A DNA stretch of 51,257 nucleotides from Dietzia aurantiaca (GCF_021033825.1 NZ_JAIFXZ010000022.1:1-51257); one strand, 5' to 3'. Positions 37,505-47,040 are shown, counted from the first letter of the stretch. The notes: generated by a model from the sequence alone, not told the origin. Made by a program: numbers and translations.

Positions 37505-38376
37505 GTGTTCTCCTCCGTCGGGTCAGCGCCCAGTGTGGCACGGCGGGGCTGGCACGACGGACAGCTGTACGCGATGCGATCCAGCGAGTCGGACGGCTCG
37601 GCGGGATCCGCGCGACCTCCCAGTCGGTACGTCTCCACGAGCGTCCCGCACCGCCTGCACGGCCGGCCGTCGCGCCCGTACACCCACAGCTCGCGGCCGC
37701 GCCTGGTGTCGCCGGTGGTGACCCGGAGCGTGCGATCGGCGTTGGCGACGAGCATCCGCCGCGCGAGGGTGACGACGGCGGGCAGATCCGGCACGGCCCC
37801 GACGGGGTCGCGTGGATCGATGCCGCGGAGGAAGCACAACTCGGCGCGGTAGATCGTGCCGATGCCGGCGAGATTGTGCTGGTCGAGCAGCGCCTCGCCG
37901 ACGGTCCGCGTGGGCCGCTCCTCCAGCCGCCGCACGACCTCGGCGGTGCTCGCGCGCGGATCCCAGTCGTCGCCGAGGAGGTCGGGGCCGAGGTGCGCGA
38001 TGGCCTCGTCCGCCTCGTCGGGGGTCAACGCACGGAGGAACCCGAGCTCGGTGCCGACCACCTCCACGTCCCCGGCGCGCAGGACGAGCCGGGCGGTGTG
38101 TGTGGGGAACCGCCACCGCTCGCCTGCGCGGAGCACGAGCACGCGCCCTTCCATCTTGAGGTGGATGTGGAGGGTCACGGGGTCGCGGCCGGACCGGTCG
38201 GGGCCGACGACGACGAAGAGGTGCTTACCCCGGGACCGGACCTCCTGCACGGTGCGGCCGGCCAGATCCATCGCCGCGAATCGCGGTACCCGGAGCTCGG
38301 CCCGATCCAGGGTGCGGCCGGCCAGCGCCCGGTGGGCCCCTGCGGCCGCCCGGTGGACGGTGTCGCCTTCAGGCAC
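37501..38376 (-). CDS. nei2: Fpg/Nei-family DNA glycosylase (Nei2-like endonuclease VIII)
   Basis: A 291-residue base-excision enzyme that removes oxidised pyrimidines and nicks DNA. The mature N-terminus PEGDTVHRAA carries the catalytic Pro and Glu of the Nei group. VRSRGKHLFV provides the conserved Lys. The H2TH region is LDQHNLAGIGTIYRAE, and a zinc finger (CRRCG and CPSCQ, about 242-275) completes the domain set. The match is closer to mycobacterial Nei2 (Rv3297) than to MutM. It sits in a run lhr, CDF transporter, nei2, SDR on one strand with 3-bp and overlapping junctions. Confidence 0.9.
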   Translation of the reverse strand: MPEGDTVHRAAAGAHRALAGRTLDRAELRVPRFAAMDLAGRTVQEVRSRGKHLFVVVGPDRSGRDPVTLHIHLKMEGRVLVLRAGERWRFPTHTARLVLRAGDVEVVGTELGFLRALTPDEADEAIAHLGPDLLGDDWDPRASTAEVVRRLEERPTRTVGEALLDQHNLAGIGTIYRAELCFLRGIDPRDPVGAVPDLPAVVTLARRMLVANADRTLRVTTGDTRRGRELWVYGRDGRPCRRCGTLVETYRLGGRADPAEPSDSLDRIAYSCPSCQPRRATLGADPTEENT

Positions 38377-38379
38377 CGC

Positions 38380-39285
38380 TCACCAACCCGGCCGACCGCA
38401 GGCCACGGCGCCCCGGGCCTCGACCTGAACCGTCACATGCGCGAGACCGTGCCTGTCCCGGAGGATCCGTTGAGCCGACTCGAGCATCCGGGCATGGTCA
38501 GCGCCCACGTCCACGACGAGGTGGACGGTGGCGACGTCCATGCCGGAGGTCAGGGTCCACAGGTGGAGGTCGTGGACCTCGACGACGCCGTCGAGGTGGC
38601 GGAGGTCGGCATCCACCGCCGCTGGGTCCACGCCGTCCGGGGCGTGTTGCGCGAGCACCGCCAACACCTGCCGACCGAGTGCCACCGCCCGGACGACGAT
38701 GAACACGGCGATCGCGACCGCCACGACCAGATCCCAGACCGGCGACCCGGTGATCCGGATGAGGATCGCCGCGGCGATCACCCCGACGGACCCCGCCGCA
38801 TCCGCCAGCACCTCGAGGTAGGCGCCGCGCACGGCCAGACTCTCGGACTGGCCGCTGCGCAGGAGGAAGAGCGAGATGAGGTTGACGACCAGCCCCAGCA
38901 CGCCGACGAGCAGCATGGTGCCCGTCGCGACGGAGGCTTCCGAGCCGATCCTTCCGACGGCCTCGACCAGCACGTACACGCCCATCCCCAGCATGATGAG
39001 CACCGCCAACCCGGACGCGAAGATCTCGACACGGTAATGGCCGAAGGTGCGCCGACCCGTCGAGTCGGGGCGCGCCGCGATGACCGTGGCCACGAGTGCG
39101 GCACCCAACGCCACCACGTCGGCACCCATGTGTCCGGCGTCGGAGAGCAGGGCCAACGACCCGGAAACCAGACCCGCGACCAACTCGACCACGAAGAACG
39201 TGGCGGTCAGGACGAACGCCAGTCCCAAACGCGCCCGGTGGCGGGCCCCGGCATGTCCGGTTCCGTGTGCATGTCCTGCGCCCAT
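38380..39285 (-). CDS. Cation diffusion facilitator (Zn/Co/Cd efflux, CzcD/ZitB-like)
   Basis: About 301 residues with six transmembrane helices and a cytosolic C-terminal domain. Zinc-site residues appear as SDAGHMGAD in TM2 and EVLADAAGS in TM5 (Asp/His-type site), with a short His-rich N-terminus (GHAHGTGHAG). It exports divalent metal in exchange for protons. The ATG at 39285 is chosen because GAGGAGG lies nine bases upstream; an in-frame GTG three codons earlier overlaps that ribosome site. A palindromic site lies upstream at 39322-39339. Confidence 0.9.
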   Translation of the reverse strand: MGAGHAHGTGHAGARHRARLGLAFVLTATFFVVELVAGLVSGSLALLSDAGHMGADVVALGAALVATVIAARPDSTGRRTFGHYRVEIFASGLAVLIMLGMGVYVLVEAVGRIGSEASVATGTMLLVGVLGLVVNLISLFLLRSGQSESLAVRGAYLEVLADAAGSVGVIAAAILIRITGSPVWDLVVAVAIAVFIVVRAVALGRQVLAVLAQHAPDGVDPAAVDADLRHLDGVVEVHDLHLWTLTSGMDVATVHLVVDVGADHARMLESAQRILRDRHGLAHVTVQVEARGAVACGRPGW

Positions 39286-39321
39286 GTCGACCACCTCCTC
39301 AGTCCTGGAAACCAGGGAACA

Positions 39322-39339
39322 TATGCATCAATGCGCATA
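39322..39339. promoter_or_regulatory. Possible metal-responsive operator upstream of the CDF gene
   Basis: The sequence from 39322 to 39339 has TATGC and GCATA as inverted arms within an ATGCAT/ATGCGCAT A/T-rich block, 37 bases before the transporter start. ArsR/SmtB-type metal sensors bind similar sites. No sensor gene is adjacent. Confidence 0.4.
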
Positions 39340-39377
39340 CTCTAACGCATGTGGTGGGCGTCCCGCCATGGCGGAGG

Positions 39378-42300
39378 TCACCGCCGGATGCGCAGCCCCT
39401 TGGGGGTGATGCCGAATCCGGCCGACTGAAAGGCCGCCGCATAGGGCGAGACGTGCACCGTGTCACCGCCGAGGGTCGTGATGGTCAGCTGGCCCACTGC
39501 CCCGGAACCGACCGAGGCGGCCAGCGCTGTAGCCGCGAGGGGGACCGCGTCGTCGCGGTCGTCGAACACGAGTACCGTTCGACCGCCGCGCTCGACGAAC
39601 AACACGCACAGGCCGTCGACCAGCACCACGAGCGCGCCCGCCTTCCGGCCCGGCCTGTGACGGGCGGCGGTGGCGGTGGCGGTCCCGGGGTCGGCCCCGG
39701 CAGTCGCGCTCACAACGGCGGGCCACGGCAGCGCGGCGCCGTAGGGATTCGCGGGGTCCGTCGCGGCCAACACCCGGACGGCCGGTGCGTCGGTTCCCGA
39801 GGGCCAGGTGGTGTCGTCGGCGGTGTCGTCGAGTGTGCGCAGTCGGTCGACGGTATTGCCGGCGGCGAACTGGGCGGCGCCGAGCCCCTCGACGAAGTAT
39901 CCGCGCCGGCACCGGCCGGCGTCCTCCATCTGCGCGAGCACCTTGTAGACGGCCGCGAACCCGCCCGGGATCTCCTCCGCTTCGACCGCGCCACGGGTCA
40001 CCACGCCGTGCCGTGCCAGAAGTGTCTCGGCCCACGCGTGGGCCCGCAGGGTGGCGTCGGTGACCGGCTCGGGGACGAGTGACCATCGCCCGGCCAGCGC
40101 GGGTGGGGTGCGCATGCCCGCGGACATCCCTCCGGACAGCTGTGCCATCGAGGTCCGGCCCAGCCGAGCCCGACGTGGCCGGGCCGCCGATCGTGACGCA
40201 CGGTGCGCGGTGCCCGTGCCCGACGGTCCACCGCCGGCCAGCACGGCACGCAGCGGCGCCAGGGTGTCGTTGGTGACCACGCCGTCCCACACCAGGTCCC
40301 ACAGCGCATCGCGGACGGCCCCCTCGGTCACGGCGACGTCTGTCACCGCGCCCTCGATCGCCGGCCCCTCGGTCGTCGCCGCCCCGCCCTCCTCGTTCGG
40401 GGCCCCGGCGGGCGGTGCCGCCGGGTTCTTGACCGCGGCGACAACATCCCGGAAGAAGAGCGCCCCGCCCTGCAGTGCATCGACGACCGCGAGGTGCACC
40501 GCCCCTTCCGGCTGAGGTCGGTCCAGAGGCAGAGTGACGCCGGCGGTGTCCGTCGGATGCAGCGAGACCCAGCCGTCGCGGGTGCCCGCCCGACCGCGCC
40601 CGCACCAGATGATCTCGCCTCCGGCCAGGAGCTCATCGAGCATCGCCGGAGAATAGTCGCGCACCCGGCGGGCCAGGATCAACGGCTCCAGCGCCGATGC
40701 GGGGACGGCCACGCCCTCGAGCTGTTCGATCACCGCGAGTACGCCGTCGACCCCCGACTCGCTGCCCGAGTCGACGTCCGCGCCCGCGTCGGCTCCGCCG
40801 CCCGCGCCCATCCCCTGCCAGCCGGGCAGGAACCGGCCCAGCGTCGAGTGGGAGACCGGCTCGATCTGACTCCGCAGCGCCGCCAGGGAGCGACGGCGAA
40901 CGTGGCGGAGTACCTCGGTGTCGCACCACTCGGGCCCCGATGCACCCGGCCGGAACTCGCCGGCGAGCAGATCGCCGGAGGCCGTCAGGCGATCGAGCAC
41001 CCCGCGGGCCACGGCCACGCCAAGGCCGAAACGTCCGGCCACCGCATCAGCCGTGAACGGGCCGTGGGTACGCGCATAGCGGCGCACGAGTTCGCCGAGC
41101 GGATCCTCGACGTCACCGAGGAACGCCGAGAGGACCCCGGGCGGCGGGGGTACACCGAGGCCGTCGCGGAGGCGGGCCACGTCCTCCACCCCCGCCCACC
41201 ACGTGCGCCCCGCATGCTCGACGGTCACAGCGCGCCCGGCGGAGGCCAGCGTGTCGATCCAGCCGGGCACGGCGCCCGCGTCCGTCGACCGTGCGGCGAT
41301 CTCGTCGACGGTGAGAGGGCCGAGCAACCTCAGCAGATCCGCCACCGCCTCGGCGTCCCGCGCGGCCCGCGCGGGCTCGAGATGCTGCAGTCTGCGTTCG
41401 ACCGCGTCCAGGACCTCCTCGTCGAGCAGTTCCCGCAACTCGACGCGACCGAGCAGTTGGCCGAGCAGCGTGAGATCGATACTCAGCGCTGCGGCCCGCT
41501 TCTCGGCCAGCGGGGAGTCGCCCTCGTAGACGAACGCCCCGACGTAGTCGAAGAGCAGGGACTGCGCGAACGGCGACGCCGACGGGGTATCCACCTCGAC
41601 GATCCGGACGGTCCGAGACGCGATCTCACCGAGCAGCTGCTCCAGCGCCGGCACATCGTAGACGTCCTGCAGGCACTCCCGGACCGCCTCGAGGATCATC
41701 GGGAAATCCGGGAACCGGCGGGCCACGTCGAGCAGCTGCGCCGACTTCTGACGCTGCTGCCACAGCGGCGCCCGCCGCACCGGGTCCAGCCTCGGGAACA
41801 GCAGGGCGCGGGCCGAGCATTCGCGGAACCGCGAGGCGAACAGCGCCGACCCCCCGACATGCCGCGTCACGAGATCGACCGCCTCCTCGGCGTCGATCGC
41901 GAACGTCTCCGCCCCGGGGCGGGCGCCCACCTCGTCGTCGTCACCCATGTCCGGGACCCGCAGGATGATGCCGTCATCGGACACCACCGGTACGGCGTCG
42001 AACCCGTGCGCGGCGGACAGCCGCGCACGTACCGCCTCCGCCCACGGCCAGTGCACCCGCGCGCCGAACGGCGAGTGCAGCACCACGCGCCAGTCCCCCA
42101 CCTCGTCGCGGAAGCGCTCGACCACCAGCGTCGTGTCACTCGGGACGTGCCCGGTGGACTCCCGCTGCTCGGCGAGGTAGCGGCGCAGGTTGGTGGCCGC
42201 ATTGATGTCCAGCCCCGCGGCGGACAGTCGAGCGGTGACCGCGGAGTCGTCGCCACCGGCGACCTCCCGCAGGAACCCACCCAACGCGCGCCCGAGCTCG

Positions 42301-44144
42301 GCGGGGCGCCCCTGGTCGTCCCCGAGCCAGAACGGCAGCCGGCCGGTCCCGCCCGGCGCCGGGGAGACCAGCACGCGGTCGTGGGTGATCTCCTCGACCC
42401 GCCAGCTGGAGGCGCCGAGCGCGAACACATCACCCACCCGCGACTCGTAGACCATCTCCTCGTCCAGCTCGCCGACGCGGGCGGCCTTCTCCCCCACCAT
42501 GAACACGCCGAACAGACCGCGATCCGGGATGGTCCCGCCGGAGGTGACCGCCAGGCGCTGGGCTCCGGGCCGCCCGGTGAGCGTCCCCGCGTCGCGGTCC
42601 CAGACCAGCCGCGGCCGCAGCTCGGCGAAGTCCGCGGACGGGTACTTGCCGGCCAGCATGTCCAGGGTCGCCTCGAACGCCGACCGCGGCAGGCCCGCGA
42701 ACGGTGCGGTCCGGCGCACGGCGGAGAACCACTCCTCGACGTCTATCGACTCGAGGGCGCACGCGGCCACGGTCTGCTGCGCCAACACGTCCAGCGGATT
42801 GGCGATGACCGACAGTTCCTCGATGGCGCCGGCCAGCATCCGCTCGACCGTCACCGCGCTGTGGACCAGGTCCGCACGGTGTTTGGGGAACACGGCGGCG
42901 CGGGAGACCTCACCCACCTGGTGTCCCGCGCGCCCGATGCGCTGCAGCCCCGACGCCACCGACGGCGGCGACTCGACCTGCACCACCAGGTCCACCGCGC
43001 CCATGTCGATACCCAGTTCCAGCGACGACGTGGCCACCACCGCGCGCAGCCGCCCCGACTTGAGGGCGTCCTCGATCATCGCGCGGCGCTCCTTGGACAC
43101 CGACCCGTGGTGCGCCATCGCCAGTTCCGGCGGCGCACCGCGCGTGACCTCGGAGGGCACCATGATCTGCGCCGGCGGCCGCGCGGGTGGTTCCGGCAGC
43201 GATCCCGGGTCCGTGTCCTCGGCGTGGATCTCGTTGAGCCGCGCCGTGAGCCGCTCCGCCAGGCGCCGGGAGTTGACGAACACGATCGTCGAACGGTGCG
43301 CGGTGACCAGATCCACCACCTGCCGCTCGACATGCGGCCAGATCGACCCCTGACCCGCGGTGCCGGGTGGTGCGGTGACCTCCGGCGCGGCTGCGGACAG
43401 GTCCGTCATGTCCTCGACCGGTACACGCACGGTGAGTTCGAAGCGCTTGTCCGACCTCGGCGCGACGACGGTCACCGGCCGCTCTCCGGCGAGGAAGCGC
43501 GCGACCTCCTCGTGTGGGCGCACCGTGGCGGACAGCCCCACGCGCTGTGCGGGCGTCTGAAGCAGCTCGTCGAGCCGCTCCAGGCTCAGCGCCAGATGGG
43601 CGCCACGCTTAGTCCCGGCCACCGCGTGGATCTCGTCGATGATCACCGTGTCGACCCCTGTCAGGGTCTCGCGGGCGGCCGAGGTGAGCAGCAGGAACAG
43701 TGATTCCGGCGTGGTGACCAGCACGTGCGGCGGCCGGGTGCGCTGGCGGCGACGCTCCTCGGGCGGGGTGTCCCCGGTCCGGATCCCGACGGTGATTCCG
43801 GCGGTCTCGACGCCTTGTGCGGCGGCCTCGCGGGCGATCCCCGCGAGCGGGGCGCGGAGGTTGCGCTCCACGTCCACCGCGAGGGCCTTCAGCGGCGAGA
43901 TGTACAGGACGCGCGTGCCGGACGGGCGCCCGTCCCCCGCCGCGTCCGCACCGAGCAACAACCGGTCCAGCGCGGCGAGGAACGCCGAGAGGGTCTTCCC
44001 GGAACCGGTGGGAGCGACGACGAGCGTGTGCGAACCACCGCCGAGCGCGGACCACGCCCCCTCCTGCGCGGGGGTGGGCGCGCCGAACACGCCCCGGAAC
44101 CACGAGGCGGTGGCCGGGTGGAACCGGTCCAGTACGTCGGACAT
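39378..44144 (-). CDS. lhr: Lhr-family ATP-dependent helicase (long form)
   Basis: A 1588-residue SF2 helicase that tracks 3'-5' on single-stranded DNA and unwinds RNA:DNA and DNA duplexes. It starts with FHPATASWFRGVFGAPTPAQ (Q motif). Then come Walker A in VVAPTGSGKTLSAF, the DEIH box, SAT-type GLSATVRP, IVFVNSRRLAERL and RAHHGS-like MAHHGSVSKERR, and QRIGRAGHQVGE (VI). A winged-helix/beta-barrel middle and the long Lhr C-terminal domain follow. A low-complexity Ala/Asp/Gly/Ser insert lies in the C-terminal half. It is the biggest gene here. In M. tuberculosis lhr adjoins nei2; here a CDF gene stands between. Confidence 0.94.
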   Translation of the reverse strand: MSDVLDRFHPATASWFRGVFGAPTPAQEGAWSALGGGSHTLVVAPTGSGKTLSAFLAALDRLLLGADAAGDGRPSGTRVLYISPLKALAVDVERNLRAPLAGIAREAAAQGVETAGITVGIRTGDTPPEERRRQRTRPPHVLVTTPESLFLLLTSAARETLTGVDTVIIDEIHAVAGTKRGAHLALSLERLDELLQTPAQRVGLSATVRPHEEVARFLAGERPVTVVAPRSDKRFELTVRVPVEDMTDLSAAAPEVTAPPGTAGQGSIWPHVERQVVDLVTAHRSTIVFVNSRRLAERLTARLNEIHAEDTDPGSLPEPPARPPAQIMVPSEVTRGAPPELAMAHHGSVSKERRAMIEDALKSGRLRAVVATSSLELGIDMGAVDLVVQVESPPSVASGLQRIGRAGHQVGEVSRAAVFPKHRADLVHSAVTVERMLAGAIEELSVIANPLDVLAQQTVAACALESIDVEEWFSAVRRTAPFAGLPRSAFEATLDMLAGKYPSADFAELRPRLVWDRDAGTLTGRPGAQRLAVTSGGTIPDRGLFGVFMVGEKAARVGELDEEMVYESRVGDVFALGASSWRVEEITHDRVLVSPAPGGTGRLPFWLGDDQGRPAELGRALGGFLREVAGGDDSAVTARLSAAGLDINAATNLRRYLAEQRESTGHVPSDTTLVVERFRDEVGDWRVVLHSPFGARVHWPWAEAVRARLSAAHGFDAVPVVSDDGIILRVPDMGDDDEVGARPGAETFAIDAEEAVDLVTRHVGGSALFASRFRECSARALLFPRLDPVRRAPLWQQRQKSAQLLDVARRFPDFPMILEAVRECLQDVYDVPALEQLLGEIASRTVRIVEVDTPSASPFAQSLLFDYVGAFVYEGDSPLAEKRAAALSIDLTLLGQLLGRVELRELLDEEVLDAVERRLQHLEPARAARDAEAVADLLRLLGPLTVDEIAARSTDAGAVPGWIDTLASAGRAVTVEHAGRTWWAGVEDVARLRDGLGVPPPPGVLSAFLGDVEDPLGELVRRYARTHGPFTADAVAGRFGLGVAVARGVLDRLTASGDLLAGEFRPGASGPEWCDTEVLRHVRRRSLAALRSQIEPVSHSTLGRFLPGWQGMGAGGGADAGADVDSGSESGVDGVLAVIEQLEGVAVPASALEPLILARRVRDYSPAMLDELLAGGEIIWCGRGRAGTRDGWVSLHPTDTAGVTLPLDRPQPEGAVHLAVVDALQGGALFFRDVVAAVKNPAAPPAGAPNEEGGAATTEGPAIEGAVTDVAVTEGAVRDALWDLVWDGVVTNDTLAPLRAVLAGGGPSGTGTAHRASRSAARPRRARLGRTSMAQLSGGMSAGMRTPPALAGRWSLVPEPVTDATLRAHAWAETLLARHGVVTRGAVEAEEIPGGFAAVYKVLAQMEDAGRCRRGYFVEGLGAAQFAAGNTVDRLRTLDDTADDTTWPSGTDAPAVRVLAATDPANPYGAALPWPAVVSATAGADPGTATATAARHRPGRKAGALVVLVDGLCVLFVERGGRTVLVFDDRDDAVPLAATALAASVGSGAVGQLTITTLGGDTVHVSPYAAAFQSAGFGITPKGLRIRR

Positions 44145-44197
44145 GAACTCATGATGGCGTACGACTACGACACGGGCCTGCCGGCCGCCCTGCTCCG

Positions 44198-44203
44198 TAG
44201 AGT
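44198..44203 (+). promoter_or_regulatory. -10 element of a probable leaderless promoter (cysQ)
   Basis: TAGAGT lies six bases before the ATG at 44210, with no convincing ribosome site between. Confidence 0.45.
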
Positions 44204-44209
44204 GTGGGC

Positions 44210-44950
44210 ATGCGCGATCTGGACGACAACGACCTCGCCTACTACCTCGCCACCGGTATCGGGGACATCGTCCGGGGCACCCGTGCCGGCGGCCTGTTGC
44301 ACGGTCGCTCGCTCGCGCGGGTCGCCAACGAGGTCGCCCAGTGCTGGACCGACGAGGTGCTGTCCGTGCACCGACCGGACGACGGCACGCTCTCCGAGGG
44401 CGTATCCGATGATCGGTCCCGCCTCGACAAGTCCCGCGTGTGGATCATCGACGTGGTCGACGGGACCAAGGAGTTCTCCACCGGCCGCGCTGACTGGTCG
44501 GTGCACGTCGCGCTGGTCGTGGACGGCCAACCGACCCTCGGTTCCGTGGGTCTGCCCGACGGCCGCCGTGTGTTCCGCTCCGACGTGGTCGACCACGTCG
44601 ACGGCCCCCGGTCCGGAAACATGGTGATCAGCCGGAACAACCCTCCGGCGGGTGTCACCGCGGTCGCCGACTCCCTGGGTCTGACGGTGCGGCCGATGGG
44701 GTCGGCCGGCGCCAAGATGTTGTCCGTCCTCCTGGGCGACGCGGACGTCTACCTGCATGCCGGGGGTCAGAACGAGTGGGATCAGGCGGCGCCGGTCGCC
44801 GTCGCCCTCGCCTCGGGGCTGCACGCATCCCGCCTCGACGGCACCCCGATCCGGTTCAACAAATCCGACACCTACTCGCCCGACATCCTCGTGTGCCGTC
44901 CGGACATGACCGAACAGGTCCTCGCGGCCGCCGCCTCGATGCAGCCCTGA
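44210..44950 (+). CDS. cysQ: 3'(2'),5'-bisphosphate nucleotidase CysQ (inositol-monophosphatase fold)
   Basis: A 246-residue Mg-dependent phosphatase that removes 3'-phosphate from PAP/PAPS in sulfate assimilation; mycobacterial CysQ also acts on inositol-1-P. Metal-site motifs are LSEG (first Glu), [12 protein letters not shown] and [12 protein letters not shown]. The usual DPLDGT reads DVVDGT here, and the usual SEE reads SEG, but the metal-ligand acids themselves are kept. The ATG at 44210 is preferred over a GTG two codons earlier. It is divergent from lhr across 65 bp and is followed by thyA-dfrA. Confidence 0.87.
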   Translation: MRDLDDNDLAYYLATGIGDIVRGTRAGGLLHGRSLARVANEVAQCWTDEVLSVHRPDDGTLSEGVSDDRSRLDKSRVWIIDVVDGTKEFSTGRADWSVHVALVVDGQPTLGSVGLPDGRRVFRSDVVDHVDGPRSGNMVISRNNPPAGVTAVADSLGLTVRPMGSAGAKMLSVLLGDADVYLHAGGQNEWDQAAPVAVALASGLHASRLDGTPIRFNKSDTYSPDILVCRPDMTEQVLAAAASMQP

Positions 44951-44998
44951 ACCGCCGCCCCGAGCAGGTGGCGACAGTGCAGGTCGTGGCCGGATCAG

Positions 44999-45004
44999 TA
45001 GACT
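44999..45004 (+). promoter_or_regulatory. -10 element of a probable leaderless promoter (thyA)
   Basis: TAGACT ends exactly seven bases before the thyA ATG and no ribosome site is present. The 61-bp gap after cysQ is therefore likely to hold a separate promoter. Confidence 0.55.
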
Positions 45005-45011
45005 GCCCCTC

Positions 45012-45812
45012 ATGACCGTCCCCACCCCGTACGAGGATCTGCTGCGCCTGGTCCTGGAACAGGGAACCCCCAAGTCCGACCGCACGGGCACGGGTACCCG
45101 CAGCCTGTTCGGACATCAGCTGCGCTACGACCTCACGCAAGGCTTCCCCCTCATCACCACAAAGCGCGTCCACTTCAAGTCGGTCGCGTATGAACTCCTG
45201 TGGTTCCTGCGTGGTGACTCCAACGTCGGCTTCCTGCGGGACAACGGCGTGAGCATCTGGGACGAGTGGGCGGACGCCGAGGGCGATCTCGGCCCGGTCT
45301 ACGGCGTGCAGTGGCGCTCCTGGCCCACCCCGGACGGGAAGCACATCGACCAGATCACCTCGGCCGTCGACCTCCTGCGCACGGACCCGGACTCGCGGCG
45401 CAACATCGTGTCGGCGTGGAACGTCAGCGAGCTCGCGAACATGGCACTGCCGCCGTGCCACCTGCTGTTCCAGTTCTATGTGGCCGACGGCAGGTTGAGC
45501 TGCCAGCTCTACCAGCGCAGCGCCGACCTGTTCCTCGGCGTGCCGTTCAACATCGCGTCCTACTCCCTGCTGACCCACATGGTCGCGCAGCAGGTGGGAC
45601 TCGAGGTCGGCGAGTTCATCTGGACGGGCGGCGACTGTCACATCTATGACAATCACGTCGAGCAGGTCCGCACGCAGCTCTCGCGCGACCCGCTGCCCTA
45701 CCCGCAGCTCGTCCTGCGCAAGGCGGACTCGATCCTCGACTACCGCTTCGAGAACTTCGAGGTGGTGGGCTACGAGCACCATCCGGGTATCAAGGCCCCG
45801 GTCGCGGTCTGA
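45012..45812 (+). CDS. thyA: Thymidylate synthase ThyA
   Basis: A 266-residue enzyme that methylates dUMP to dTMP with methylene-THF, giving dihydrofolate. Motifs: [20 protein letters not shown] near the N-terminus, RSWPTPDG, the catalytic Cys149 in [29 protein letters not shown] and GDCHIYDNH. Length and C-terminal end (IKAPVAV) are complete. It precedes dfrA, whose product regenerates THF from the dihydrofolate made here. Confidence 0.97.
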   Translation: MTVPTPYEDLLRLVLEQGTPKSDRTGTGTRSLFGHQLRYDLTQGFPLITTKRVHFKSVAYELLWFLRGDSNVGFLRDNGVSIWDEWADAEGDLGPVYGVQWRSWPTPDGKHIDQITSAVDLLRTDPDSRRNIVSAWNVSELANMALPPCHLLFQFYVADGRLSCQLYQRSADLFLGVPFNIASYSLLTHMVAQQVGLEVGEFIWTGGDCHIYDNHVEQVRTQLSRDPLPYPQLVLRKADSILDYRFENFEVVGYEHHPGIKAPVAV

Positions 45813-45840
45813 CCGCGGCCGCAGCGGGGAGCGACGCGAC

Positions 45841-46383
45841 ATGACGGTGCGGATGGTGTGGGCGCAGGCCCGCGGCGGGGTGATCGGCGACGGCCGCGAT
45901 ATGCCGTGGCACATTCCCGAGGACCTGGCCTTCTTCAAGCAGGCCACGCTCGGCCGGCCGGTGGTGATGGGCCGCGCCACGTGGGATTCGCTGCCGGAGC
46001 GCTTCCGTCCGCTGCCCGGCCGCCGGAACATCGTGTGCACGCGGGACCCCGCGTGGTCGGCCGAGGGGGCCGAGCGGGCGGGGTCGGTGTCCGAGGCACT
46101 GGAGATGGCCGGTCCCGACGCCGCCGTGATGGGCGGCGGCCAGGTCTACGCCGCCGCGCTCGGCTCGGCCGACGAGTGCCTGGTCACCGAGATCGATGCC
46201 GACGCCCCCGGCTCCGTACTAGCGCCCGACCTGACCGGCGCGCAGGGCCACAGCGCGTGGGAGCAGGTCGAGGTGGGCGAGTGGGTCACCGATCCACGTA
46301 ACCGCGTCGACGGGTACGACGACGACAACGCCGAGAACCCCATCCGGCATCGACATACGGTGTGGCGCCGCCAGCGGTCCTGA
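45841..46383 (+). CDS. dfrA: Dihydrofolate reductase
   Basis: A 180-residue NADPH-dependent reductase for folate recycling. It has VWAQARGGVIGDGRDMPWHI with the substrate-binding Trp and the Pro-Glu-Asp (PED) acidic residue, FKQATLGRPVVMGRATWDSL, GRRNIV and the VMGGGQVYAAAL cofactor loop. The ATG at 45841 follows GGGGAG by nine bases and lies 28 bp after thyA, so the two form an operon. The final 30 residues are hydrophilic and slightly longer than in E. coli FolA, as in mycobacterial DfrA. Confidence 0.95.
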   Translation: MTVRMVWAQARGGVIGDGRDMPWHIPEDLAFFKQATLGRPVVMGRATWDSLPERFRPLPGRRNIVCTRDPAWSAEGAERAGSVSEALEMAGPDAAVMGGGQVYAAALGSADECLVTEIDADAPGSVLAPDLTGAQGHSAWEQVEVGEWVTDPRNRVDGYDDDNAENPIRHRHTVWRRQRS

Positions 46384-46395
46384 CCCGGCCGTGCG

Positions 46396-47040
46396 CTAGA
46401 ACCACTTCCACGCCTTGGGGATTTTCTCCCCCGCGGCGAGGATCTTGATCTTCACCCCTGCCATGAAACCGTTGATCTCGAAATCGAGATGCGGACCACC
46501 GTGGATCTCGTATTTGCCCTCATCGATCTTGAGCTCCGACCAGGTGCGGTTACCGGTGATCGAGACCGACACCCCCGGCGGGAGCAGGATCTTCGCGTTG
46601 GCACCCCACAGATCCAGTTGGACGTGGGTGCGCGGCCGATCCACGACCGCCTCGCGGGCGTCGAGGTAGATCTCCCCCATCCATGAGGTGAGCCGGTAGT
46701 CGTCAGGCAGGAGCCACCGCCCCTCACGCTTGAGGGTGTCGAACACCGAGGTCTTCTTCTTGCTCTCGTCGACGGTGATCGCCGAACCCGGCCGCGTCGC
46801 CGGGGGTTGTGTGGACGCGGTGCGCGCCGGAGGCTGCAGGCCGTCGGGGTAGCCCGGCTCGGCGGGCAGGCCGCTGAGCGCGACGTCGAGTTCAGCGGGG
46901 CAGGTCGCGGCCCAGATCTTGGCCGCACGGTCCGAGAATTCCGAGAGCGAGAGTTCCCCGCGTCCCACCATCGCCTCGAGGCGGCGCTGCGCCACCGTCC
47001 GCGGGTCATGAAAGGAGTCGTCGTGCGCGCGTGAGGTCAT
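46396..47040 (-). CDS. DUF1707 (SHOCT-like) protein with LiaF-like C-terminal domain
   Basis: A 214-residue protein. Residues about 10-60 match DUF1707 (RRLEAMVGRGELSLSEFSDR, then CPAELDVALSGLP), a short module common in actinobacteria. A Pro/Thr/Ala linker follows, then a beta-helical C-terminal domain of the LiaF/DUF2154 cell-envelope stress type (LDLWGANAKILLPPGVSVSI). No membrane segment is seen. The ATG at 47040 lies six bases after TATTGT, suggesting another leaderless start. The frame upstream runs antisense-like through the repressor gene and was excluded. A role in envelope-stress signalling is inferred from the domains only. Confidence 0.78.
   Translation of the reverse strand: MTSRAHDDSFHDPRTVAQRRLEAMVGRGELSLSEFSDRAAKIWAATCPAELDVALSGLPAEPGYPDGLQPPARTASTQPPATRPGSAITVDESKKKTSVFDTLKREGRWLLPDDYRLTSWMGEIYLDAREAVVDRPRTHVQLDLWGANAKILLPPGVSVSITGNRTWSELKIDEGKYEIHGGPHLDFEINGFMAGVKIKILAAGEKIPKAWKWF

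Noticed and set aside
40203-43703. 1166-codon plus-strand frame opposite lhr
   Set aside because: Despite its length it mirrors the Lhr reading frame, is dominated by Arg, Gln, His and Gly, and has no domain or ribosome site.
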